Shown: one piece after another, positions 33,081 to 45,200 of the stretch | Layout: each line of letters begins with the position of its first letter | How positions within the stretch are numbered: the first letter of the stretch is position 1 | Assembly: GCA_001599815.1 (NCBI GenBank) | Contig: BCIA01000005.1 | Coordinates: 4,472,472 to 4,536,471, forward strand | From: Furcasterigmium furcatum | Taxonomy: Eukaryota > Ascomycota > Sordariomycetes > Glomerellales > Plectosphaerellaceae | Direction of reading: 5' to 3' | DNA: 64,000 nt | Made by a program: the position numbers and the translations under genes | The notes under the pieces: model-generated | What the model saw: the letters and a program-made list of their open reading frames with translations, nothing else | Database searches by the model: none | Told to the model about the DNA's origin: nothing

Positions 33081-35320
33081 GTTCGCGGATAAATTGAAGT
33101 GAGTTGATGCTCCGTCCCGATGAGATGATGGAGACGGGTTTTGTTCAAGACAGCCAGCTGGCGGTGTTGGAGAATACGAGGTGTAGTTGCCGTCGCGGCC
33201 TATCAGAAACGGGGCGTTGATGTCAGACGGACGAACGAGAGTGTTGAAGCCATTGGCCAAGCGTTAGTGGCCGTTGCCTAACCAGCCACCCGGGTTCTAA
33301 CACGATACTTGGGCTTGAATCTGAAACAGACGTTTGTCTATTTCTGAACTCGATGCCTCTGAGGCTGGGGCAAAGAACAACAGCAGTGATCGCCGCGCCC
33401 ACCGACAACAAGCAGGACTCGTCCCGGCTGTTCGCGGGCGCCTTCGGGCACCTCGCTCTCCTCGCTCCCCTGGGACTCAGAAGCACTTGCGGGCGCGGTG
33501 GTGGGCTCTGCTTGAGAGTCCCTAGATCAAGAACAAAGAAAAGAGGCATCCAGGTTCCCATAGGCAGCGATGCGCTCGGATGAGCGGGTAGGGCTGAGCT
33601 TCATCTGGTCCTTCGGAGGCCGTTGCCTTACCTCTGAGGATTCATAGAAATGAGCGCACCATGGCAATTTCTTGGGCGGGACAGCGAAGTTGGGACAGTC
33701 TAGGCATCAGTTGACCTCGCCGAAGGCGGGCAAAGCGTCGCGGGATTGCTGAAAAGGGAGATTGCGCTGCTCTTTGAGCCTCGATGCCTCGTTCTCGTGA
33801 TCACCCACCCTACTCACCGCGGACGATGCGATGTCGGTGTGATGACCCGAACACTCGAGGCCAGTCTCGGTTCAAACTCAACATGTCGTATGAGCCAAGA
33901 CCGACCTAGGTGCGCTGGGCTTTGAGCTCATGGCGCTGGACTGGACTTGGGATGTCGATGACTTGGTTCTCGAGAACACGAGCTTCATTCTGGTGTCTTC
34001 CTCGGATTAGATAATCACGTGGCTGGCAGGGGCTGTGGCTAGCTGCGGCTCTCTGGTGGGTGGCTGATACAGCGGTGACTCGACCACCGTGGACGACACC
34101 AGCAGGATGAGTCGTTCGGCAAGCAACAGGAGGGATCTGCGGCTGACGGTAACCGGGCATTCACATGGATTCAGGCTAATGGGCTTTGTGGGCGAAGACC
34201 ATCAAGTCTGTGAGGGAATTTTGGAAACAGACAGGAAGAGGCGAGCTGGGTTCGTGATGGTGGTCATCCATCAGCATGGTGAGGTGTGCAATGTCGACAT
34301 CGGGCCTAAGTACAGACAGACGCGAATCCCGAGAGGGGCGGCCTCCCGGGATTTGACCGCAGGACTGCCACCAAGTGCCCGTCCATATGCCAGGGCGGTG
34401 CAGGTCTGTCAGGTTGCCAGGCCCGCCGGGGAGGAGGGTTCCGTGCGAAGACGGTGGGCCGGCGAGATGTTGCTTTCGGCGACGCGCAGGCCCTGTTCCT
34501 CGGCTCATCGATGATGGTGGTTGGCCTCGAGGAGGTCGGCAAACTTGCGGTCTGGCGTTATCTCGCATGCGGATATTAAGGAGGGGAGCAAGCAAGCAAC
34601 AGCAGCACAAGGAGCATGCGGGAGATGCAGGATGGTGGACAATATTGCGCGGCGGGAGGAGTTTTTCCCGCTTCCTCTCGACTCTGTCCCGGCCTGTATT
34701 TGCTCTGGGCGGTCGGTGATGACGATGCGGTCAAGGAGGCTCCCAAGCTCCCAACATTCCGACCGCTGTCCACTTCAATGGAGAAGCGCTGGAGAAGCTG
34801 GCAAGCTGGTGGACGGAACGGGTTGACGGGATGCGCGATCTGGGTCCTCCCCAGCGGTAGTGTCGAGCCGGAATGAAAATGTCGCGCGACGATTGGGTAC
34901 CGCGGGCGCACTGGGGGGCGAGTTGCGGGTTCCCCGTCGTCACACCTCCAGGTCCAGGAACCGACGAAAAAAAGTTGGATGTCGAGGGTGAAGTCTCGTC
35001 GCGGCCAAAAGCCGGTGGCGGGGTACCTACGTTTTGGGTTCGAGGAAAAGGACGCGCGAAAATTTGTGTGCCAGTGTGGATCCTGATCCGGCAGCGATGA
35101 TGATGGCGGCCCAGGCCTGGCCGAGCTGGCCCCCAGCTTTTAGCCCACCTCGGGCTGCTGAAGGCCACTGAGCGACGGGTGCCTGTGGTTGCCGCTTACC
35201 AAATTTAGGTTGGCGGATTGGATATGCTCTCGCTCGGCCAGGCCAGGGCAGAGTTTTGGCGGGTCCGTCCGAGGCCGAATAAAAACCTTGGGCCCGCCCC
35301 GCCACAAACCACCTGCCTCG
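33081..35320. other. Long intergenic region upstream of ornithine decarboxylase
   Basis: 2.2 kb between the divergent F-box and ornithine decarboxylase genes. No ORF shows a recognisable domain or consistent splice structure. The right end presumably holds the decarboxylase promoter; AATAAAA at about 35279-35285 could serve as a TATA-like element about 40 bp before the first leader ATG (tentative). Confidence 0.35.
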
Positions 35321-35449
35321 ATGAACCCCGATCCAGCAGCAGCAACTCGCTCGCAACCTGTCCCTTTGCAAACTCCAGACCAGACAACACCGGCTCCTTC
35401 TGCCACACGTTCCCGACAACACACTTCGCAGCTCACCCGTGAGCTCTAG
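35321..35449 (+). promoter_or_regulatory. Candidate upstream ORF (42 codons) in the ornithine decarboxylase leader
   Basis: A plus-strand frame starts with ATG at 35321 and ends with TAG at 35447-35449, rich in Pro, Thr, Gln and Ser. If transcription starts upstream of it, it would be a uORF about 1 kb before the main start. The transcription start is not known, so this is tentative. Confidence 0.3.
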
Positions 35450-35595
35450 CAAAAAACCAGCTTCTTTGGGTGAGTACCACACGCTTCACGAAGCATCACC
35501 GAAATTTCCATATTCGTCATCACCACAATACCCCGCGACGACTCTGCTTTTCACGCACTCGCCCGGTCGGCGGTCAGCGCTCCTGCTCTTCCATG

Positions 35596-36422
35596 TCCAG
35601 GTAGCCTGTCTTCCTCGGAACAAACGGGCGCTTCAGAGAAGGACACAAGCCAGCTGCAAATCTCACAATACCCAACGCGACTGCCGGCCGACTGTTTACA
35701 GCCCCTGAGCAACTCGCTCCTGCGTCGGAGGCCACCGGCATCGTCCCGGCCTCACGTGCTTCCTGCTACCATCACCGCCTCGCCTCGCCGCTTCCCACTC
35801 CCATCTCTCGTCTTCTTTTTTATTCCACCTACAAATCCGTCCCGTCGCAACATAAACTAACTCGCATCTCCCAGATCTTCCCACCGCGAAGATTCCACCC
35901 CCTCACCGCTCGACTTAGCCTTTGGTCGTTCAAAGGCACAGCCTCCACCACGGCTCCTCCGGCCGTGAGCTTCGTCAGTGACCAAGATTTCAGCCTCCGC
36001 AAGACTTTCCACATCACCAACAACATCCCCCCTCCCGCACTGGTCGCCTAAGCAAAAGCTCAACACGTTCTTCGAGTTCGACGCTTTGCCCGACTACACG
36101 CCCCCCGTGGACAACCAAAACCGCCAGCTGCCGCATAGAAGGACTTCGGCGTCTCTTCCTCTCGCAGAGGGAGAGTCGAGGAGGCCTCGCCAAATCACAG
36201 AGGGATCAGTCTGCTACCGCTTTCGACCCCCCTAGAACCCGCTTGACGCTCTAGGCATCACCAACCACTTTCTTCAGATCAAAAATCTCTCACCGGGATT
36301 CTTGCATCACCAGATCACCAGATCAACAGATCTCTCTAGCAGACGAGATCGCCCTCGAGGATACCACCGCACAACTCCGCACATCCTCCACCGTTCACCA
36401 ACCCCCCTCAACAGCTTGGGAT
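35596..36422 (+). promoter_or_regulatory. ATG-free presumed 5' leader of ornithine decarboxylase
   Basis: For 827 nt before the start codon the plus strand contains no ATG, where about 13 would be expected in random sequence. The mirror triplet CAT occurs about eleven times, so the lack is strand-specific. The stretch is C- and CT-rich with CATCACCA-like runs, typical of fungal leaders. A possible leader intron has donor GTGAGT at 35470 and acceptor CCAG ending at 35600; it would remove the ATG at 35593. No branch point is convincing. Confidence 0.6.
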
Positions 36423-37841
36423 ATGGTAATGGCAACAGCCGCCATCGAGCCTTTTGCTACCGCTACCATCAATTATGATGTTAGCTACCATGACGTTTTA
36501 AACGTCAAAGCTCATCGCTTTGTCGAAAACGATCACGTCAACAACCACACGGCCGCCGCCGTTGCCCACAAGCACCATGGCGCCGCCGTCTCTGGCCACC
36601 CCAGCCCCAAGCAGCTGATCGGTGATGCTCTGCGCCGCCGCGTCGAGAGCATCGACACCGAGTTGTGCGAGCCCGGCGACGAGGACACCTTCTTCGTCGC
36701 TGATCTTGGCGAGGTCTACCGCCAGCATCTCCGCTGGAAGCGCAACCTCCCCCGCGTCAAGCCCTTCTACGCCGTCAAGTGCAACCCCGACCCCAAGGTC
36801 CTGCAGCTCCTCGCTGCCCTCGGCGCCGGCTTCGACTGCGCCTCCAAGTGGGAGATTGAGCAGGTCCTCAACATGGGCCTTGCTCCCGAGCGCATCATCT
36901 ACGCCCAGCCCTGCAAGACCAACTCCTACGTCCGCTTCGTCAAGTCCCAGGGCGTCAGGCAGATGACCTTCGACAACGCCGATGAGCTGTACAAGATTGC
37001 CAAGCTCTACCCCGAGGCCGAGCTCTACCTCCGCATCATGACCGACGACGAGTCCAGCCTCTGCCGCCTCAGCATGAAGTTCGGCGCCGCCAAGGAGACC
37101 ACCGACGGTCTCCTCGCCACGGCCAAGGGCCTCGGCCTCAACGTTGTGGGCGTCAGCTTCCACGTTGGCTCCGGCGCTTCTGACCCCATGGCCTTCTACA
37201 AGGCCGTCTACGATGCGTACGAGGTCTTCGAGCAGGCCCGCCGCTACGGCTTTGACATGAAGATGCTCGACATCGGTGGCGGTTTCTGCGGCGACACCTT
37301 CGAGGAGATGGCAGCGACCCTCCGTGATGCTCTGGACGAGTACTTCCCGCCCAGCAGCAACGTGAGCGTCATTGCCGAGCCCGGCCGCTACTACGTCTCC
37401 ACGGCCTTCACCATTGCCTGCAACATCATCGCCCGCCGCACTGTCGAGGGCGCCCTTCCCAGCGATGAGAAGAGCTACATGATCTACGTCAACGACGGCC
37501 TCTACGGAAACTTTTCCAGCATCATGTTCGATCACCAGCACCCCGTTGCAAAGGTCCTCCGCGCAGGCCCCCGCACCCTCTACGACAATGCCGTCGCCAA
37601 CGCTTGTCCCGAGGGCCAGGGCACCCGCTACTCGGTTTGGGGTCCCACCTGCGACGGCATCGACCGCATCACGGAGAACATCTCCTTCGAGCACGAGCTC
37701 GACGTCGGCGACTGGCTGTACTTCGAGGAGATGGGCGCTTACACCAAGTGCTCGGCCACCAAGTTCAACGGCTTCTCCGATGAGCACGATGTCATCTACG
37801 TCTGCAGCGAGCCTGGCGCCACCGCCCTCATGGGCCTCTGA
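36423..37841 (+). CDS. spe1: Ornithine decarboxylase, 472 aa
   Basis: A single exon encoding a full-length PLP-dependent, alanine-racemase-fold decarboxylase. It converts ornithine to putrescine, the first committed step of polyamine synthesis, as a cytosolic homodimer. The PLP lysine is Lys119 in FYAVKCNP, HVGSG and the glycine-rich LDIGGGFCG bind the cofactor phosphate, and the catalytic Cys410 lies in WGPTCDGID. The roughly 85-residue N-terminal extension is usual for filamentous fungi. The first in-frame ATG is used; a second follows two codons later. Codon third positions are strongly C-biased, a sign of high expression, which also produces a long open frame on the opposite strand. Regulation by a long leader is likely (see leader entry). 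Confidence 0.97.
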   Translation: MVMATAAIEPFATATINYDVSYHDVLNVKAHRFVENDHVNNHTAAAVAHKHHGAAVSGHPSPKQLIGDALRRRVESIDTELCEPGDEDTFFVADLGEVYRQHLRWKRNLPRVKPFYAVKCNPDPKVLQLLAALGAGFDCASKWEIEQVLNMGLAPERIIYAQPCKTNSYVRFVKSQGVRQMTFDNADELYKIAKLYPEAELYLRIMTDDESSLCRLSMKFGAAKETTDGLLATAKGLGLNVVGVSFHVGSGASDPMAFYKAVYDAYEVFEQARRYGFDMKMLDIGGGFCGDTFEEMAATLRDALDEYFPPSSNVSVIAEPGRYYVSTAFTIACNIIARRTVEGALPSDEKSYMIYVNDGLYGNFSSIMFDHQHPVAKVLRAGPRTLYDNAVANACPEGQGTRYSVWGPTCDGIDRITENISFEHELDVGDWLYFEEMGAYTKCSATKFNGFSDEHDVIYVCSEPGATALMGL

Positions 37842-38519
37842 GCGTACACAGATAGACTTTGGAATTTTGTATGGGATGAGACGGCCTCCTGGCCCGCGTC
37901 TCTGATCAGACGGTGAAAAAGCACGATAGACAACAACGGAAAAAAGGCCCCACAGCACACAGCGCCGCTGCTCTCGCAACGGTGCCGCCATCTTTGCTTT
38001 CGTCGCCCGAATGGGTTATTGCGCTCAGCGCGCGTTACACTATGATTTTGATAGATCTTGCTCTGCTATTGCGGGCATAATACACGATCTCGGGCCACGA
38101 GCTTCCTATATCAGGGTGATGTGTGACAAGTGACCGATTGGGATGGGCATTCAACACAAGAAACTACTAAACTGATGAGTTAACCTCAGCGAACGGATCA
38201 AGTACGACTGTAGTCAGCGCTCGCTCATAGTTCCTATGCAACCGAGGACTAAAGTAGGTATCTAAGCATCTAGCCCATGCTGCCGTCGCCACGGGGCCGT
38301 CTTTCCCCTCACCAACTCCCGCTCATCCGTGTGTCTATGAATCAAACCCGTCCACCTGCCATGTTGCGAGCATCACGCAAGACCTGTCTACCAGGGCCGC
38401 CGCCTATGCCGCTTTCTTTCAGAGACATCTTTCAGAGACACTCGTTTCGTCAGGGCGCTCGAGACTGGTTCTCAAGAGTTCGTGTTATCAGGGCGGCGAG
38501 CGCGCCGGCCGCGGCCTAT
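37842..38519. other. Intergenic, tail to tail
   Basis: 678 bp between the ends of the ornithine decarboxylase and 5-phosphatase genes. It should hold both 3' UTRs; no gene is supported. Confidence 0.4.
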
Positions 38520-41500
38520 TTACCCCCTCGTCCTGCTAGGACTCCTATCCCTGTGCGGCTTGACGAGGGACTTGGCCGTCGCCGTGTCGTAGCCGATGGT
38601 TTTGGTAAAGTACGCCATCCTGCCGCTGGTTAGTCTCGTGTTCCCATAACGAATTGCTCTAGGGGCATTAGATGGTAAGGGATGCTCACTTTTCCTCGAC
38701 GGCCGCCCTGGTCCGGAGGTCCTCAAACTCCACCTGGCAGTCCATCCACGCCTTCGCCCTGGCCTTGGGGTCGATGTGCTTGACGGTGAAGACGAAGCGG
38801 CCGGTGACGGGCCGGTGGTCGGACACGCGCACCTCGTGGCGGCGGTAGTCGAGCTGCCTTATGCGGCCGCCGCCGCGGTACAGCAGGCGGTCGCACCACG
38901 CGGGGGAGCGGCGCTTCTCGCTCGTGTCGTAGTTGTCCGTGCCGACGTCGTACTTATACGTGGGGGCGAACGTGATGGGCATCTCCTCGAACGCGCGGAG
39001 GCGGAAGGCCGGGTTGCGGCGCCTCGCGACGAGGAGCTGGTCGCGCTCTAGGAGCTTGGCGATGTTGTTGTGCTTGACGGCCATGACGACCGTGTCGCGC
39101 GACATGGTGTCGATGCGGTAGTTGAGGTCGCCGTTGAGGAGGCAAAGCTCGTGGTCGAGGATCATGGAGCCGTCGCCGCCACCTGTGTAGCTGTCGATCC
39201 GGGTGTTAGGGTCCCGTTCGACTGGGAGGATGGAGTTCTCGAGAATGGCCGCAACATCGTTGTGGCGACTGTTGGCCTGCGACTGGCCTGCCGCCAAGTG
39301 GCAGTTGATAAAACACATGGAGGTATCGTCGACCAGGAAGCGGACCACAATGGCGCCCTTGTTGCCGTGGAGGCCGCCCATGCCGCGCTTAACGTCCGCG
39401 GAAGACAGGTTCTTGATGCGTCCTCGTACAGAGGACTTGACAAAAATGCATGTGAAAAGGCCAACAAGGGTGGCGGTATGCAGCAGATGGTAAAGGTCTT
39501 CGCGAGGCATGTAGTCGTCTAGACTCTTCAGGAGGAAGTCTCTCCAGTCTCTGTACTGGTGGCTCATTCGCTCTTGATCCGACCCTTCTTTCTTCTTAGA
39601 TTTGAAGAGGCGCTCTGTGGGTGGTTGGTCAGCCTTTGCTTGGTTACTCGATGGGAGGAAATTCACTTACTCGCTGTCGCAGCCTTGTCTTCCAGATCGA
39701 CAAGTTCCTGGAAGCCAAATATTAGAATGTCCGGCGAGCCGCTGGACTGGAGCAAGGTCTGGATGAAGGCGGCGTCTTCTGGCTCATATCGGAGGCTGTG
39801 CGGTGTGCTGGCTCCGGCGTTCCACGTCATGCACATGACCTTGAGGTCCTCAAACTGACAGTACGATGGCTCCTGGGCTTTCATGAAGCTTTCCTGCCAG
39901 TCATCTTGAAGTAAGCCGTCCCATACCCGAATCATATTATCGGCTCCCAGGGAAACGACCTGGGACTTGTCGAGCCTGTAGTAGCTCGAGGTGTCCGACA
40001 CCAGCTTGACGATGGGGTTATCGTGGGCAATCCAGTTCTTCTTGACCGTCCACGGCGTCTGAGCCATATCGTACACTGACAGTTGGCCGTTGTTGAAGCC
40101 AGCCCATATGTAGTCACCTGAGGCGGCGAGGGCGTTAATCTTGTAGCTGCTCACGTTGAGGACGCCAACAAAAGTGTAATCCTTTGTGTTGTAGATGCTG
40201 ACTTTGCCGTCGGCATGGCCGAAGAAGGCCTTTCCAGGTTGTGTCCGGACCAGAGTGCCCGCCGATACATCGCCCGCTCCGTCTGCCTGAAGTGGTCGTA
40301 ACAGCACCTGGAACTGAGTCTCGCCGGATAGGGTCGGCGCGAAGATGCGTATTTCCTTCCCTGTCGCATGCCAAAGCTCGTCACCGATGACCATAGAGAA
40401 CGTGTGGTTTCTGGGAACTCGGTATGTCTGGGTCGGCTGCGCATCGAGGTTCGGCGTGTGATCCTCATCCGGTCCCCATACGACCAAGGTACCTCCCTCA
40501 TCCAAGGTCCATAGCTCGTTGAAATGTCGATAAATCCGGATGATTTCGTGGCGCGCATGAGCGTTCGTCTTCTTGGCCACCACGGACTGCGTAGCAATGT
40601 CGGCTTCCAGAATCTCGCCAACATTGTTGCCGATCCAGATGCGCTTGGCCTCTTCATCGACGTTGGCGCCAGGCTTGAAGGCGACAGCAGTGGCTTTGAT
40701 GCCTTCTCCGTGGGCGAAGCTCATGAGCATCTCGCCGTTGCGCAAATCCCACACACGTGTGAGGACGCCTGTCGTGCAGGCCAGCTCGCCGCACACGTCG
40801 AGGACTCTCGTGTCATACTTGGCGGCGATCTCGTGCTGGCCGTCCTTTGTGAATGGCGGTCTGCGGTTGATATTCGAGGGGTCGGGGTATGCTGACCCAG
40901 CGGCCTCTGCGGTCTTAGGGGCAGGTACTTGCGCCTGGATGGGAGACGCCGTTGGGACTATTGATAGAGGTGCTGTTGGGCGAAGATCTGGAGCACTTCT
41001 GTCTGATGACCTGTCTACCACGGTATTTGACCGTCCTGGGACCCTGGTCGGCGGGGGAAGAAACGGCGCAGTCGGCGTGGAGACGATCCGTTTTGGGGGA
41101 GGGGGGCCCATGTCAGCTGTTGTGATTGAGGTAATGCCCGGGCGAGGCGGACGAGGGGGAGGTTTCATGGTGGCAAACTTCGTAGGTGCTGGTCGAGGGG
41201 GTTCCGCGCCCGCCTGTGGCCTTGATGGCATAAGTGGTCGGTCCTCGGCCGTCAACGGAGGCATCGTCCTCTGCCGCTGCAGCACCTGGATCTCCGGTTC
41301 CCGGCCTCTGCCCACGATTGAATGGTGCTTCGGCGGAGGCTCAAAGCCAACCTCGACCGTCTTGGCACGGGATACATCTGCCGGCGAGGGTTGACGCTTC
41401 GGCCGGGTAGGGAGAGGCGGGGTCTGTCCGTCAGGGCTGCCGGGGCTGCTGGGTGGGCTGCCGAAGGGTGAAGTCTCTGCCCTGATATTCTTCTTCGGCT

Positions 41501-42200
41501 CTAATATGGGGGTACGGTGCTGATCTAGTTGTAAAGAGGCACGGGCTTGTGCCGGGATTAGAGGTCTATCCGCCCTGCTGATGGGAGGTGGCGGCGGCTG
41601 CTTTGCCTTCTCTCGTAGCAGCTCGCCAGATCTTCGAGGAGGTGGAGGGGAAGGGGGCTGAGAACTCGACAGCCTCGGAGACTTGCCCGGCTCCAGGACG
41701 GGGGTGGTGCTGCGGCTGGGTATCTTGAAGGGTCTGTTAGGCACAGAGGGTGTGGCGGGCGCCGTGTTCGGTTCCGGGTTGAGAAGGGTATGTGAGTCGA
41801 TGCTGTGAGGTTTGGACGGCATCGCCTTGGGCGGCGATAGGGGAGGCTCGACCATCACCGCGGGCATTTTCGCCGGGTGTTGAGGCTTGGGGCTCAACGG
41901 AGGCGGGAGCCCTGCCGAGCGGGAAGGCGATCGAGGAGCCTGCTCCTGTTGAGGGAGACCCAGGTGTATCGAAGACGGCGGGCGGTCATTTCTCGGTTTT
42001 GGCGGGGGAGGCGGGGTCGGGGTGGTGGTCTCGTGCACAGCCTTGAAGTCTCGTAGTCGCTCAGGTTTGGGCGCCGGGGAGATGGATCGAGGAGGAGACG
42101 GGCCAGGTGGCAGTTTCGAAGGTTCTGTCGTGTGCATGTTCTCGAACTTGGCCCGCAAGGAGGACACGGGTCTCTGTTGGGGATCGTCAGAAGGCTGCAT
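38520..42200 (-). CDS. WD40 plus inositol polyphosphate 5-phosphatase fusion, 1184 aa
   Basis: Three exons: 42200-39671, 39614-38690 and 38619-38520; 3555 nt. Residues 1 to about 430 are proline-rich and probably disordered, with many PPP and PxxP stretches that could bind SH3 domains. About 445-760 form a WD40-like propeller (VWDLRNGEMLMSF, VWDGLLQ). About 785-1115 are the Mg2+-dependent 5-phosphatase domain with FINCHLAAGQ, LLNGDLNYRID, PAWCDRLLY and SDHRPV. It should remove the 5-phosphate from PI(4,5)P2 or soluble inositol phosphates at membranes. No Sac1 domain is present, unlike yeast Inp52/53. A start at 42275 joined to the main exon by a 39 bp GTACGT..GCAG intron (42198-42236) is an in-frame alternative, giving MASPDENGPDGSSL ahead of PSDDPQQ. 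Confidence 0.9.
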
Positions 42201-45200
42201 TTAGGCTGGGGATATTCGACGGCGGGCACGTACGAGGGACGAGCCATCGGGCCCGTTTTCATCGGGAGAGGCCATGCTGCTGAAGTCGCGCGTGCAGATG
42301 ACGAGAAGGAAGGTGTCCGCTCAAGGCGATGGAGCCCATAACAACCAGGTTCGGGGAGCGATCCTCATGAGGGTATCCCGATGCAATGTTGGGGATGACT
42401 CGGCGGCAGCCCCGTCGGGTGATGGGAAGCGATTGATGGCGAGGGAGGCGCTGGAGCGAGGGAAGAAGCGAGTGACAAGGGAGAACGACGAGCAGAGGGC
42501 GAGTCGTCGGCGGCGGCGGTGATGGATGAAGACCGTGGCGGAGGTCTCACCATGCTGCTGTTTCTGGTTTCGGCGCGCGATGTGGCTTTTTGGGTGTCTA
42601 GGATCGAGAGGCCGACATGCAGGGCGTCGAGGGGGAGACTGGCTGGTCGCTGGTCGTGTGCCTCCGGTCGGTCGATGCCCTGTCGATCTCCGGGCGGAAG
42701 ATGGGGTTTGTGAAGATCTGGCTGGCGGCAGCTGGTGTTGTTAGTGATCAAGGTTGGGCTTTGGTGTCAAGCGTCTGCCGGGGTCAAGCAAGCGTCTGTC
42801 TGCCGGTGTCTCATGTCCCGCAGCCTGTCGTAAGCTCACGCCTGGGCAGCGTCACTGGGTAACGAAACAAAACGCCGGACACACGAGCCCCTCCAAACGT
42901 CCCCAGCGCTCCACTCCACTGGCAGTGAGTTCACTGCCGCAGGACGGCGGACAGGGCAGGCCCCACAGTCTTCCGTGTTCCGGGCGACCCACACCAACCT
43001 CGAAAATGGCAGATGGATTTGCCAGGGCCACGTCTTGAACGGGATGAGGCCCGGGGCCTCGCTGCTTTTAGCCTGAGCGGCCCTTGTTGAGAGTCGCTGA
43101 GCACGCACAACTCGGAACCTAACCCACACAAAGTTCGCCGTATTAAGCAAACGTACCGTACGTAGTACATAGTATGGTGGCTAGAAAATGCAGCCGCAGA
43201 CACTCTACGACATCAAGGGCCGATTTCTTCACAGAAACCATTTTCGACGATGTTGACTTTGAAGAAACAAGTGCACATGGTTTTCCACAAACTCGGTGCA
43301 TCATGAGGATACAAGTCCAACAGATTCCAATGCTCAAAATGGCTACAATGCCCTGCAGTGGCGGTCCCAGACTCCCAGCTTCGTCGGTCACAATCAAGTC
43401 CCAATCCTGAATCAACTCTGCTCCTCGTGCCAATGCGTTCCTTCGTCCACCCATGCCGTCCTTTCGCGAGAATGCCGAATGCTTCCAGTCCACGCAGAGC
43501 TCAAGGAGAGTGAGAAGTGTGTCGAGTGGCCAACGATTGCCAGATCTCGTCTGATAGTCTGATTTGAGCTTCAGTTCCCGGGGTTGAGCTTGAGGGGGGC
43601 ATGTCGGAACTTACCCCTTGGAATAAACATGTTGTAAAGGGACTCTCACTGCTTCTGACGCCGGATGCCGTTGGTCTTGTGGTTCTTGGACGACGGAGAT
43701 TGAAATGAAGACTCGCTGGGCGGGCCACCTCTGGAAACGAGAAGAGACGTATGGAGACGGCTGCCAGTGTATTGTGCATGCTCATGTTGAAGTTTGGCCA
43801 GGATGGTGGATAAGAGTAGCTGAAGTTGGCTCGAGCAGCCATGTCTGACTGAAACAAAGGACTGTTGGAACCGTGGCCATAGTCAACGATGGTGATGTCT
43901 TGGAGGCATCGAGCGGCACGTGTAAGGCTTCATGACAGAGGTCAAACTCGTCTGGTGGCTTGGGATTGGACCGCGAGGTGGCAGAGGTGAAGAGCCGGCA
44001 TTTGAAAGGCGGAGCAAGCGAGGATTTCGAGAAGAGATTTACGTCAGCAAAGCTGACGATTTGTGCTGCTCTTTCAGTTGTAGTATCTCCCTCATCACAG
44101 GGGCAGGTGGTTCGGAGAGCGGGAAAGCAAACGCTAAAAGGAAACGACAGACTGTGCTCCCCGGACCCCCCTGCCCCTCAGACTCCGGGTTTACAACATG
44201 AAGAACACGCACCTTTCAATGATTTCTTTGTCTCGTTGACTGAATCCATTCTATTGGCATGGGGTGACGTTTCCGTGGTCCGAGGAGGGGAGAAGACGGC
44301 TGACGGCTGACATAGGACAAGGTGGGACAGCGAAAGGTGACATGTAGGAGTTTCCAGAATGGATATCATTCTCGAAAGAGTCAAAGTAGAGGTTTTCACA
44401 ACTGAATAATGGCCCGAGGCCTGGGCGATGATGTGTCGATGGAGAGCGAGTCTGGCTAACGGCACAGATGGTGGGAGAGGAATGAAATCCGAGACGATGG
44501 AGGAGAGGGAAGAGACAGGAAGACGAGAGACGACGAGACAGGGAGATACCATACATCCAATGTTGAGAACTCTGCTTGATCATGTTGATGGTTCTTTCCG
44601 GCGCTCGGGTCACGATGGGTGCATCCTCACTTGACAGCAAGTGCCAGGGGCTACTAGTCTGTGTCATGGCAGGACTCTCTCGGACAACCACGGAAGGCAT
44701 CCAACCAGTACAAATGACTTTGGAATGACCTCAGGAAGGAGGGAGTCGGCGTTAGAGCCCAAGTCTTGTCAAATGAGCACCTGGCGTCAAAAGGCTGTGT
44801 CCCGCACTCTATATCAGGTTGGCAGGAAGTTCATCATGGTGCGTCGCCCTTGCAACCCCGTCCAAAGATATCAAGCCAACAAACAATACGCCCCGAAGAA
44901 AAGCTATCATATCAGTAAACCGGATAGCCCTTTGCAACGCAAATCTAGTGCCCTGCGGAGTCGAGACAGAGACATTCAAATCCTATTTACTGGCAGGACG
45001 CCAGAGTCTAACAGGCAATAACAGAAGAAAATCAAAGGACCTCAGAGTACTTGATTGCATCCTCATGATCGTGCAGTGGAATTTCTTTCCTTGCGAGAGC
45101 TCTCTATGCCAAGTTTTCATCATCGGTCTAAGGGGAGATACTACAACTGAAGGAACAGCGTTGAAAGAGGGAAAGAGGAAGTGAGATGGGGAAGGTTGAG

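Noticed and set aside
33081..33260. 60-residue N-terminal extension of the second F-box protein
   Set aside because: It starts only at TTG and the F-box begins directly at the ATG at 33080.
36498..37991. 497-codon open frame antisense to ornithine decarboxylase
   Set aside because: It mirrors the decarboxylase gene, whose C-ending codons remove stops on the opposite strand. Its Val/Gly/Ala/Asp-heavy protein has no domain.
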